This document shows positions 1 through 7,767 of a stretch of 45,316 bases of DNA, in pieces. Under the pieces are notes generated by a model that made no database searches, had not been told where the DNA came from, and saw only the letters and a list, made by a program, of their open reading frames with translations. Each line of letters begins with the position of its first letter. Within the stretch, counting starts at the first letter, position 1. Source of the stretch: Bacteroidia bacterium Ga0077558 (GTDB lineage Bacteria; Bacteroidota; Bacteroidia; Chitinophagales; Chitinophagaceae); the NCBI GenBank assembly GCA_001464625.1, contig LNFJ01000101.1, positions 1 through 45,316 on the forward strand, in the 5' to 3' direction. A program made the translations under genes and the position numbers.

Positions 1-1167
1 GCGATAGAAGGTTTTGTAAAAACTGATAATGGTAAAGTGGTAGTGTTTAAAACAACGGACTATTCAGTAGTTAAACAAGTAACCGTTGGTGCATTACCGG
101 ACATGATCACTTACACACATGATGGTAAATATATTCTTACTGCCAATGAAGGTGAGCCGAATGATAGTTATTCAATAGATCCTTTAGGTACTGTTTCTAT
201 TATTTCTGTATGGAATAACTATACCGTGAACACTATCGACTTTAGTGGTTTTGCCGGACAGGAAGCTGCACTAAAAATAAAAGGACTTCGCAAGTTTGGT
301 CCGGGTGCCAGCTTTGCACAGGATATGGAACCAGAATACCTGACCATTTCGTATGATTCAAGAACGGCGTGGGTAACACTACAGGAAAATAATGCGATCG
401 CTAAGATTGATATTCCATCCAAATCAATCACTAAACTATTTCCACTCGGTTTTAAAAACTATAATACCCCTTCCAATAAAATTGACCCAAGTGATAAAGA
501 TGGCGGACCCTTACAAAATGTATGGCCTGTAAAAGGAATGTACCAGCCAGATGCTATTGCGGTGTTAGAAGATCGGGGAATTCCTTTCTTATTTACCGCC
601 AACGAAGGTGATGTGAGAGAGTGGCCGGCTTATGCAGAGAACAAACGCATTAAAGACCTTACCCTGGATGCAATTGCTTTTCCGGATGCTACCTTAAAAC
701 AAGATGCGAAATTGGGTCGCCTGAATGTTACGAATACATTGGGCGATACAGATGGCGATGGTGATTATGATGAAGTATATTCATTTGGTGCCCGTTCGTT
801 TAGTGTATGGAATGGACTAAACGGAAATTTGGTTTTTGACAGTAAGAATGAACTGGAAAACAAATGTATTGCGGCCGGTATATATGATGATAACAGAAGC
901 GATGATAAAGGGGTAGAGCCGGAAGGAATAACATTAGGATATGTTGGCAGAAAAGAAATTGCATTTGTAGGATTAGAAAGAGCTGATGCGGTGGCGATCT
1001 ATGATGTGAGCAACCCGAACAATCCAAAGTTTATTAAACTATTGCCAGCAGGTGATGGCCCGGAAGGTTTGTTATTTATTCCATCCACCAAAAGCCCCTC
1101 TGGTAAAAGCTTGCTTGTTGTAAGCAGCGAAAATGATGGTACTATAAAAGTATACCAGGTAAATTAA
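1..1167 (+). CDS. choice-of-anchor I family protein, 5'-truncated
   Basis: The reading frame is open from base 1, so the gene starts before the window; the GTG at 37 is internal. The visible ~388 residues have the beta-propeller-like, LVIVD/WD-style texture of the choice-of-anchor I family: repeated TANEGE/TANEGD motifs (ILTANEGEPND, FTANEGDVREWP), an acidic DTDGDGDYDE stretch that could bind calcium, and ARSFSVWNG. Family members are secreted or surface-anchored proteins of Bacteroidota and other bacteria, sometimes annotated as alkaline-phosphatase-like, with no firmly established reaction. No C-terminal sorting domain is visible: the protein ends in the propeller-like repeat at ...GTIKVYQVN. 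A strong intrinsic terminator follows 19 bases after the stop, so this is the last gene of its transcription unit. Family assignment is fairly secure; function is unknown. Confidence 0.8.
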   Translation, partial: AIEGFVKTDNGKVVVFKTTDYSVVKQVTVGALPDMITYTHDGKYILTANEGEPNDSYSIDPLGTVSIISVWNNYTVNTIDFSGFAGQEAALKIKGLRKFGPGASFAQDMEPEYLTISYDSRTAWVTLQENNAIAKIDIPSKSITKLFPLGFKNYNTPSNKIDPSDKDGGPLQNVWPVKGMYQPDAIAVLEDRGIPFLFTANEGDVREWPAYAENKRIKDLTLDAIAFPDATLKQDAKLGRLNVTNTLGDTDGDGDYDEVYSFGARSFSVWNGLNGNLVFDSKNELENKCIAAGIYDDNRSDDKGVEPEGITLGYVGRKEIAFVGLERADAVAIYDVSNPNNPKFIKLLPAGDGPEGLLFIPSTKSPSGKSLLVVSSENDGTIKVYQVN

Positions 1168-1185
1168 TTAAAGTTTGTTTGTTGC

Positions 1186-1216
1186 AAAAGCCCTTCTTAC
1201 CAGAAGGGCTTTTTGT
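1186..1216 (+). terminator. intrinsic terminator
   Basis: A stem of AAAAGCCCTTCT and AGAAGGGCTTTT with a four-base loop is followed by more T residues. It lies 19 bases after the stop of the choice-of-anchor I gene and before the M20 peptidase gene, and ends the upstream transcript. Confidence 0.85.
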
Positions 1217-1286
1217 TTTTGTACTATTCCACGAACTATTTTGAGTGAGGAGGATTGGTTATCTTGCTTATCTCAAAAATTTACCG

Positions 1287-2570
1287 ATGAAAAAACTGGT
1301 TAGTGTACTTATTTTTTTGGCGATGGCTGCTGGAGGTTTTTCGCAGGCTCTTTCTAAAACCGAGCAGCAATTAATAAATGCAGTAGAAGCGGATATGAAA
1401 GCCACCATTGAATTGCTGAAAGAATCAGTGAACATCAATAGTGGTACGTATAATATTGCCGGCGTAAAACAAGTTGGTGAATTATATGGCAAAGAATTAT
1501 CCGCATTGGGTTTTACGGTGGAGTGGATCAGCTTGCCAGATTCATTAAAAAGAGCTGGTCATTTAGTGGCTTATCGCAAAGGAACGAAAGGGAAAAAATT
1601 GTTTTTGATCGGTCATTTAGATACCGTGTTTGAACCGGATATGCCGGCCAATCCATTTACCATGTTGAATGATAGCACGGCTACCGGGCAAGGTGTGCAG
1701 GATATGAAAGGTGGGGATGTGATGGTGATAGCTGCCTTGAAAGCGATGCATAAACATGGTTTACTGAATGATGTTAGCATCACGGTTTATTTTACGGGTG
1801 ATGAAGAAAATGCTGGTCGCCCCAGAGATATAAGCCGTGGTGATTTTATAGAACGGGCCAAACAACATGATATCGCATTGGCATTTGAAGGCGGTAGTCT
1901 GAACCAGGTGGCTACGGCCCGCCGTGGTGCCAGCGAATGGACACTGGAGGTTGAAGGAAAGCAGGCACACTCATCGGGTGTATTTGGAACGGCGGGTTAT
2001 GGTTCCATCTTTGAAGCATCCCGTATCATTAACGAGTTCAGGGAAAAATTAGGTAATGAACAATACCTGACATTTAATCCCGGTCTGTTTATCGGTGGAT
2101 CGGAAGTAAATTATGATCATGAAAAACAACAGGGTGATGTAACAGGTAAAACGAATATTATATCTCCCCGTACCGTAGTAATAGGTGACTTACGTTTTTT
2201 AACCGAAGCACAAAAAGAAAAAGCAAGAGCTGCTATGAGGGCCATCGTTTCGAAAAGTTTAGCCGGTGCAAAAGCCTCTATAACTTTTAAAGATGGTATT
2301 CCTTCTATGCCGCCAACGGCTGGTAATGATGGGCTGGTAAAAATTTTGAATGCTGCTAATTTGGCGTTAGGTTTTGGCGAAGTGAAAGCTGGTAATCCGG
2401 GTGCAAGAGGAGCTGGTGATATTTCATATATCGCAGCGTATGTTGATTGTTTGGATGGATTGGGTGCAGCAGGCAGAGGTGCACATGCACCTGGAGAAGT
2501 TATTAATTTGAAAGAGTATCCGAAGTTGATAAAAAGAACGGCGTTATTTTTATATCGGTTGACCAAGTGA
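1287..2570 (+). CDS. M20 family metallopeptidase (glutamate carboxypeptidase-like), exported
   Basis: This is a zinc-dependent exopeptidase of the M20/ArgE/carboxypeptidase G2 type. Visible motifs in order are IGHLDTV (His ligand plus Asp, about residues 98-104), GVQDMKGG (bridging Asp), TGDEENAG (Glu general base and Glu ligand), VEGKQAHSSG (dimerisation-domain His), and GRGAHAPGE near the C-terminus (last His ligand). The open frame extends to a GTG at 1245, but ATG 1287 is preferred because MKKLVSVLIFLAMAAGGFSQA is a clear signal peptide. The enzyme therefore probably acts in the periplasm on peptides or N-acyl amino acids. At about 427 residues it is near the normal family length. It stands alone between a terminator and a convergent gene. 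Substrate specificity cannot be read from the sequence. Confidence 0.88.
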   Translation: MKKLVSVLIFLAMAAGGFSQALSKTEQQLINAVEADMKATIELLKESVNINSGTYNIAGVKQVGELYGKELSALGFTVEWISLPDSLKRAGHLVAYRKGTKGKKLFLIGHLDTVFEPDMPANPFTMLNDSTATGQGVQDMKGGDVMVIAALKAMHKHGLLNDVSITVYFTGDEENAGRPRDISRGDFIERAKQHDIALAFEGGSLNQVATARRGASEWTLEVEGKQAHSSGVFGTAGYGSIFEASRIINEFREKLGNEQYLTFNPGLFIGGSEVNYDHEKQQGDVTGKTNIISPRTVVIGDLRFLTEAQKEKARAAMRAIVSKSLAGAKASITFKDGIPSMPPTAGNDGLVKILNAANLALGFGEVKAGNPGARGAGDISYIAAYVDCLDGLGAAGRGAHAPGEVINLKEYPKLIKRTALFLYRLTK

Positions 2571-2694
2571 TTTTTTCAAGCAAAGACACCAAGGTGCAAA
2601 GGCGCTAAGTTTAAGGTATTTGTTTGGCGGCTTTTTTTCTTTACGGCCCTGTCTGCCGTCAGGCAGGTTTGCGTGAGATGTATTTTCTATTCAA
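2571..2694. repeat. intergenic spacer with dispersed-repeat fragments
   Basis: The spacer between convergent genes holds a purine-rich stretch (AAAGACACCAAGGTGCAAAG) and a short palindrome CTGCCGTCAGGCAG near 2651-2664. The palindrome shares the CCTGCC/GGCAGG core with the element at 12542-12564. It resembles the short dispersed palindromes common in Bacteroidota intergenic DNA. No gene is visible. Confidence 0.4.
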
Positions 2695-3522
2695 TTATTC
2701 TTTAACAGTATTCTCTAACTCCAAAAATTGTTGATAAAGTTTTGTTGTGTATTCTCCGGGCTTTCCATCTCCCACTTGTTTACCATTTACTTTTACAATT
2801 GGAATAATTTTTTTGGTAGTGGCGGTTAAGAAAATTTCTTGGGCAGTGGCTAATTCTTCTACCGGAATATTTCTTTCTTCTATTGGCAGTATTTTATTGG
2901 CGAGAGCCAATACATTTTTTCGGGTGATGCCGGGTAGCATGTTGTATGCCGGTGTTGCTAATTTATTTTCATCAGTCACTATAAATATATTGCAGCGGGG
3001 AAATTCAGTGATGCTTTCTTTATTATAATACAATACATCGTTGGCTTGTTTTTCTTTTAGTAAAGGTTGTAACCATACCGCCATTAAATAGTTGATGCTT
3101 TTTATATGGGGCAATTCTCTTTGATGCTGATGGGTGATGATGGAAAACCCTTTTTCAAAATCTTCCTGCGTTGTTGTCTTTGCCGGATTAGAGGTAATGA
3201 TTAGATTTGGTTCGGCCAATTGGTAGCCGTCGGCCGAATATCCACCGGTCAGCATTAACCGTATACCTGCTTCTGGAATGGTAGTTTGTTTTATTAACTC
3301 CTGTACAATACTTTTTATTTCCTCTCTGCTCTTATCCAATTTTAAATGCATAGCTGCGGCCGATGAATAAAATCGATCAAGATGATCGTCTATAAAAAGT
3401 GGAACACCGTTGATAGTTCTGAAAAAATCAAAGGCGGCATAACCCCGCTGAATTGACAGGTCTTTTACATGTAACAAGGATTCTTCATTCGTTACAAATT
3501 GGTTATTGATATAGGCTGCCAT
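2695..3522 (-). CDS. aminotransferase class IV (D-amino acid / branched-chain type)
   Basis: This is a PLP-dependent fold-type IV enzyme of 275 residues, the usual length. It begins with the family pattern of an N-terminal strand followed by DLSIQRGYAAFDFFRT, where the RGYAxFD motif is typical. IKSINYL, at about residue 140, supplies the Schiff-base lysine in the family context (compare IKS-LN-L in D-alanine aminotransferase). The downstream SITEFPRCNIFIV replaces the usual TEGSSSN phosphate-binding loop with a different loop while keeping TE and N-IF. Its ATG lies one base beyond the stop of the upstream P1 peptidase gene, so the two are almost certainly co-transcribed. The likely reaction is transamination of a D- or branched-chain amino acid, or aminodeoxychorismate lyase-like chemistry; the choice among these is open. 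Confidence 0.82.
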   Translation of the reverse strand: MAAYINNQFVTNEESLLHVKDLSIQRGYAAFDFFRTINGVPLFIDDHLDRFYSSAAAMHLKLDKSREEIKSIVQELIKQTTIPEAGIRLMLTGGYSADGYQLAEPNLIITSNPAKTTTQEDFEKGFSIITHQHQRELPHIKSINYLMAVWLQPLLKEKQANDVLYYNKESITEFPRCNIFIVTDENKLATPAYNMLPGITRKNVLALANKILPIEERNIPVEELATAQEIFLTATTKKIIPIVKVNGKQVGDGKPGEYTTKLYQQFLELENTVKE

Positions 3523-3523
3523 A

Positions 3524-4657
3524 TTAATTATTACTGCGATTATATTTTTTTAATATCTCTTTCAATTTTTCTTTTGGTAAAGCTTCTATTATTCTTCCGT
3601 TTTTAACTTTCATCGTTTCTGCTGCCAATAATGAATTTATGATAGCTTCTTCGGTGGCTTCAATAGCTGCCATAAATAATGGCGACATGGCATCATTACT
3701 TAATACAGTTTGTGTGAGTTTTTCGCTGCTGTTGGATGGTATGCGCAAGGTACTATCTGTTGAAAATGCAATGATATAATCACCGCTGCCATTACTGGCA
3801 ATACCGCCCGTTTTAGCGAGACCCATAAAAGCTCTTTTTGCCAGACGTTCCAAATTGCGGGCATCTAATGGCGCATCGGTTGCTACTATTATCATACAGC
3901 TTCCATCGGGTGTTTCATTCAACTGATCCTGCAAATAATATTTTTTTAATTCTTCTCCCACCGGTACTCCATCCACTTGTAATACGCCGCCAAAATTTGT
4001 TTGTACCAGCACACCCACTGTATAGCCCCCTGATCTTTTAGGTAATACTCTTGATGCTGTTCCGATACCGCCCTTAAAACCAAAACAAACAGTGCCGGTG
4101 CCTGCGCCAACATTTCCTTCTGCTATTTTTCCGGAAGCAGCATTATTAATTGCAGCAAATACATCCGCTTCTTTTACATGTCTTCCCCGAATATCATTGA
4201 GATAACCATCATTGGTTTCTCCGATTACTGCATTTACTGATTGTACATTTTCATTTCCTTTTTGTGATAGTGTATATCCTACCACTGCGTTCATCGCTGT
4301 GGCAACGCTTAATGTATTGGTAAGAATTATCGGAGATTCAATATTTCCTAATTCTTTTATTTGCGTGGTCCCGGCTAATTTTCCAAAGCCATTGCCGGTA
4401 TAAACAGCAGCGGGCACTTTTTGCTGAAACAAGTTTCCGTTATGCGGTAAGATAGCCGTAACACCAGTTCGTATGGAGTCGGCTTTTATTATAGTTGTGT
4501 GCCCTACCATTACTCCGCTTACATCGGTAATGCTATTTGATTTTCCACTTTGCAGTACGCCGATGCGGATATTGAAGTTGGGTGCTTTTTCTTTTGTTTG
4601 AGCTACAAGCTGCAATGAAGTAAAACAAAGGATTAAGAATAATATATGCAGGCGCAT
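3524..4657 (-). CDS. P1 family peptidase (DmpA/L-aminopeptidase-D-esterase type), exported
   Basis: This is an Ntn-like self-cleaving aminopeptidase of 377 residues. An N-terminal signal peptide (MRLHILFLILCFTSLQLVAQ) implies a periplasmic enzyme. Family landmarks are TDVSGVMVGHTT near residue 44, the NTLSVATAMNAV and GNVGAGTG segments, and DGSCMIIVATDAPLDARN. In that last segment the Gly252-Ser253 bond matches the autoproteolysis site, making Ser253 the predicted N-terminal nucleophile of the beta chain. Known members release N-terminal amino acids, including D-residues or beta-peptides. The immediately following class IV aminotransferase could act on the released amino acid; that link is inference from the one-base spacing. 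Confidence 0.87.
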   Translation of the reverse strand: MRLHILFLILCFTSLQLVAQTKEKAPNFNIRIGVLQSGKSNSITDVSGVMVGHTTIIKADSIRTGVTAILPHNGNLFQQKVPAAVYTGNGFGKLAGTTQIKELGNIESPIILTNTLSVATAMNAVVGYTLSQKGNENVQSVNAVIGETNDGYLNDIRGRHVKEADVFAAINNAASGKIAEGNVGAGTGTVCFGFKGGIGTASRVLPKRSGGYTVGVLVQTNFGGVLQVDGVPVGEELKKYYLQDQLNETPDGSCMIIVATDAPLDARNLERLAKRAFMGLAKTGGIASNGSGDYIIAFSTDSTLRIPSNSSEKLTQTVLSNDAMSPLFMAAIEATEEAIINSLLAAETMKVKNGRIIEALPKEKLKEILKKYNRSNN

Positions 4658-4731
4658 TTTTTTCAGGCAAGATAGTATTTATCAGTGCAATTTTGATGGG
4701 TAAAAAAGCTCAGGTAAATATTGATAGCGGG

Positions 4732-6195
4732 TCAATCTGCCGGAAGCTGTTCAATGATCGTTGCCGTATGTATAGCAAAAAATTCTTTTACTCTATCCGG
4801 CAAATTATCGTTTGCTCTTACTACCAATAAAATCATTCCTTTTCGTTGTGCTATTATTTCTTTTACCACTTCACTAAAACCATCACCTCTCAATTCCATC
4901 GGGCCAATTTCATCTATTATTAACCAACCTTTTTTATCCATTGCGTCCCGTATGATAGCAATAGCCTGGTTGAAATTCCTTTCACTGAATGTAAATCGTC
5001 CTACTTTCAACACAGTTTCTTCTCCTTCTTTAGCCTCCATGGAAAATATTTGACGGTTGTGTGCATTCATAAACATTCGTTTACCATTTACAACCGGAGT
5101 AAGAATACCATATACATCTGTTCTTTTTTCAGACCAGTTTAGCAATGCTGTTGTCTTACCTGTTTGAATGGGGGCTGACAATATAAAAATTTGCTGTCCG
5201 TAGGATGGCTGAACCGTAAGAGCATTCGTTAATACCATTTTACTCCAGGTATTTATTCTTTTCCAGCCTTTACTGGCAGCTGATTGTTTCCAGCTTTGTG
5301 TGATCAGTTGTTGCGTTATGGGTAAGAGGCGTAATACTTCCTGTACTTCCTGCTGCGACCGGTTTTGTTCTTTTTGCAACCACTTATGCAGTAACTGTTT
5401 TAATAATGGGCCAATAATAAAAATCCATCCCAAAACAATAATGATGGAACGTAATAATATTTTCAATGAAATATGAGGAGGTAATAATGGCGAACCAATT
5501 TTAAAATATGATTGCACATACAATGCGATCAACAGGAGCCAAATAATGAGAAGACCTGTTTTTAAACGTTTACGTTTCCTTGTAACAGCAGGAGAAAATG
5601 TAGTGGCATCTTGCACAATGATATTATATTTATTCTCCCTGCGCCATTTCTCAATACGCTTTGGCAGCAGCGAAGCCCACCAGCCTATTACTATTCCTGT
5701 TATAAAATGCAAGGCCACATAGGCAGCAACAATCCATAAACTATAATTAGTAGTAACTTTTTGTTTCGTTAATCCATTAATAAAGTTGTTGATCACTTTC
5801 CATAGGTCGTTGCCATATACAATGGTGAGCACCAGAATGCGTTGCAAACCGGATTCCAGTAAACCCAGAACTGCTAACAGGATGCAGGAAAGTTTAAAAT
5901 AACGTTTATTCCAAAATAATAATTCGCCTAACAGACCCTGGAAGAAAACAGCAATATATGCAGGGGGGGGTGCCTGCGGACTTAACATCATTTTAAATAC
6001 AGCCACAATAATGGTGGCTTTAATAATAGCACCTTTAGTTGGTACATACCAGGCGATCAAACAAATACATACAATGGCACAACTACCAACTACTAAACCG
6101 GAGACCGGAATTTTAAATCCATGAATAATGCCGCCAAGCATCGCTTCACAGAGAACCCATAGTGCAATGAGGCGGTAATACACTTGTTTATTCAT
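4732..6195 (-). CDS. membrane protein fused to THEP1-like nucleoside-triphosphatase domain
   Basis: This 487-residue protein has two parts. Residues 1-180 are strongly hydrophobic with about six membrane segments; a second hydrophobic pair lies near residues 221-262. The C-terminal part (about 335-487) is a P-loop NTPase of the NTPase_1/THEP1 family: Walker A-like SAPIQTGKTT (340-349), with the usual first Gly replaced, and Walker B IIDEIGPMEL (about 426-435), which is the family signature. THEP1 proteins hydrolyse NTPs in vitro, and their cell role is poorly known; some relatives sit beside molybdenum or cobalt transport or cofactor genes. Here the gene is divergent from the molybdenum-dependent xanthine dehydrogenase genes, 119 bases away. 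A role in cofactor or metal supply is therefore possible but unproven. The fusion is the odd feature. Confidence 0.75.
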   Translation of the reverse strand: MNKQVYYRLIALWVLCEAMLGGIIHGFKIPVSGLVVGSCAIVCICLIAWYVPTKGAIIKATIIVAVFKMMLSPQAPPPAYIAVFFQGLLGELLFWNKRYFKLSCILLAVLGLLESGLQRILVLTIVYGNDLWKVINNFINGLTKQKVTTNYSLWIVAAYVALHFITGIVIGWWASLLPKRIEKWRRENKYNIIVQDATTFSPAVTRKRKRLKTGLLIIWLLLIALYVQSYFKIGSPLLPPHISLKILLRSIIIVLGWIFIIGPLLKQLLHKWLQKEQNRSQQEVQEVLRLLPITQQLITQSWKQSAASKGWKRINTWSKMVLTNALTVQPSYGQQIFILSAPIQTGKTTALLNWSEKRTDVYGILTPVVNGKRMFMNAHNRQIFSMEAKEGEETVLKVGRFTFSERNFNQAIAIIRDAMDKKGWLIIDEIGPMELRGDGFSEVVKEIIAQRKGMILLVVRANDNLPDRVKEFFAIHTATIIEQLPAD

Positions 6196-6265
6196 AGATA
6201 TAGTTCGTCATAAGATGAGTGAAATTAATAAAGTCTGATAATTATAAGTTGGTGCTAATAAATGG

Positions 6266-6292
6266 TTGTGTACTTTCATTTTACTAACTTTA
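6266..6292 (+). promoter_or_regulatory. candidate Bacteroidota promoter of xdh
   Basis: A TTG at 6266-6268 and TAACTTTA at 6285-6292 are separated by 16 bases. They resemble the Bacteroidota -33 (TTG) and -7 (TAnnTTTG) elements. The box lies 22 bases before the TTG start of the xanthine dehydrogenase small-subunit gene. The last base of the box deviates from consensus. Confidence 0.35.
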
Positions 6293-6314
6293 AAACACTA
6301 ATTATAAAGATAGT

Positions 6315-7706
6315 TTGATACGATTTATTTTAAATGAAAAAACAATTGCAACCGACCTGCCGCCCGGTATGGTAATGCTTGACTTTATTCGCTACCATCA
6401 GCATTTAACCGGAACAAAGATTGGTTGCCGGGAAGGCGATTGTGGTGCCTGTACTATTTTGGTGGGAGAAATAGCAAATGGTGAGATGCATTATCAATCC
6501 ATGACGAGCTGCTTAATGCCAATTGGTAATGCAGCCGGAAAACATATTGTAAGTATCGAAGGAATAAATTTTGCAGACAGCCTGAATCCGATACAACAAG
6601 CGATGGCCGATGAAGGTGCAACCCAATGTGGTTTTTGCACACCGGGGTTTGTAATGTCGCTGGCAGGTTATTGTTTGAGCAACAACGATGCTACGGTGAT
6701 CTCATCCATAGATGGAAATATTTGTCGCTGCACAGGGTATAAACCAATTGAAAGAGCTACTGAAAAAATAGCATCCATAATGAAGGAAAGAACCCTTCGA
6801 CAGGCTCAGTACGAAGATGCGATTACATATGCTACCAGAAAAAAAATATTGCCTGAGTATTTTAGTACTATAAAAGAGAAGCTGGTACTCATACGAAGAG
6901 AAGCACTTCAAAATCAAAGTTCCGAACTCAAAAATTTTCTCGTTGGAGGTGGTACCGATTTATATGTGCAGCAACATGCCACCATAACCAATGCCGACAT
7001 TCGTTTTGTTTTTGATCATCCTGAACTCAACGGCATTAGCAAAGAAGGTAATAGATGTATTCTTGGTTCTTCTGTTACTGTTAGCGACTTGAAAGTCTCA
7101 CCAATAATAAATGAAGCGTTTCCCGACTTTCAGCAGGTTGCTAAATTAATTTCCTCAACTCCCATAAGAAACATGGCAACGATAGCTGGAAACTTTATCA
7201 ACGCTTCGCCTATTGGAGACTTCACCATTTTCTTTTTGGCGTTGGATGCCCAACTCATACTGTCAGACGGCAACTCAAAAAGAGAACTACCATTAAGAAA
7301 GTTATATAAGGGTTATAAGGCATTAGATAAAAAACCGGAAGAGCATATTGAACAGATATGGTTTGAATTACCGGAGAAAAACCATTATTTCCATTTTGAA
7401 AAAGTAAGCAAGCGAACTCATTTGGATATTGCCAGTGTAAACTCTGCTATTCATTTAAAAATGACCGGTGATAGTATTGAGCAAGCCAATCTTTCTGCCG
7501 GGGGAGTTGGACCAGTACCTATGTTTTTGCAAAAAACCTCTGATTTTTTAAGGGGTAAAAAGATTTCCGATGAAATAATTACAGAAGTAATCGAAATAAT
7601 GAAAACAGAAATTTCCCCGATCAGTGATGCGAGGGGTTCGAAGGAATATAAAATATTGTTGTTGGGACAATTGATAAAGGCGCATTTTCTGAACGCTGAT
7701 TTTTAA
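6315..7706 (+). CDS. xdhA: xanthine dehydrogenase small subunit (2Fe-2S and FAD domains)
   Basis: This electron-transfer subunit of a molybdenum hydroxylase oxidises purines together with the next gene product. The N-terminal ferredoxin domain has CREGDCGACTILVG; the second Fe-S domain has CGFCTPGF and GNICRCTGYKP. An FAD-binding domain follows from about residue 195 (FLVGGGTDLYV, TIAGNFINASPIGDF). At 463 residues it matches XdhA of two-subunit enzymes. The first possible start in frame is TTG 6315: a stop lies at 6291, and the next ATG would cut into the ferredoxin domain. The linker at about residues 160-168 (TLRQAQYED) is encoded by a dispersed palindromic repeat, described in the findings. 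The gene is separated by 61 bases from the Mo subunit gene. No XdhC-type insertion factor is visible nearby. Confidence 0.92.
   Translation: MIRFILNEKTIATDLPPGMVMLDFIRYHQHLTGTKIGCREGDCGACTILVGEIANGEMHYQSMTSCLMPIGNAAGKHIVSIEGINFADSLNPIQQAMADEGATQCGFCTPGFVMSLAGYCLSNNDATVISSIDGNICRCTGYKPIERATEKIASIMKERTLRQAQYEDAITYATRKKILPEYFSTIKEKLVLIRREALQNQSSELKNFLVGGGTDLYVQQHATITNADIRFVFDHPELNGISKEGNRCILGSSVTVSDLKVSPIINEAFPDFQQVAKLISSTPIRNMATIAGNFINASPIGDFTIFFLALDAQLILSDGNSKRELPLRKLYKGYKALDKKPEEHIEQIWFELPEKNHYFHFEKVSKRTHLDIASVNSAIHLKMTGDSIEQANLSAGGVGPVPMFLQKTSDFLRGKKISDEIITEVIEIMKTEISPISDARGSKEYKILLLGQLIKAHFLNADF
6793..6816 (+). repeat. dispersed palindromic repeat inside xdhA
   Basis: CTTCGACAGGCTCAGTACGAAG carries CTTCG/CGAAG arms. 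It lies between the Fe-S and FAD domains of the xanthine dehydrogenase small subunit and is translated as TLRQAQYE. A partial copy on the opposite strand (TACTGAGCTTGTCAAGG) lies in the intergenic DNA at 20014-20030. Confidence 0.6.
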
Positions 7707-7767
7707 GATGGTTAAGATTTATTATGCGCTGCGTTAATCATCAAAACAATATGCATTCTATAATAAA

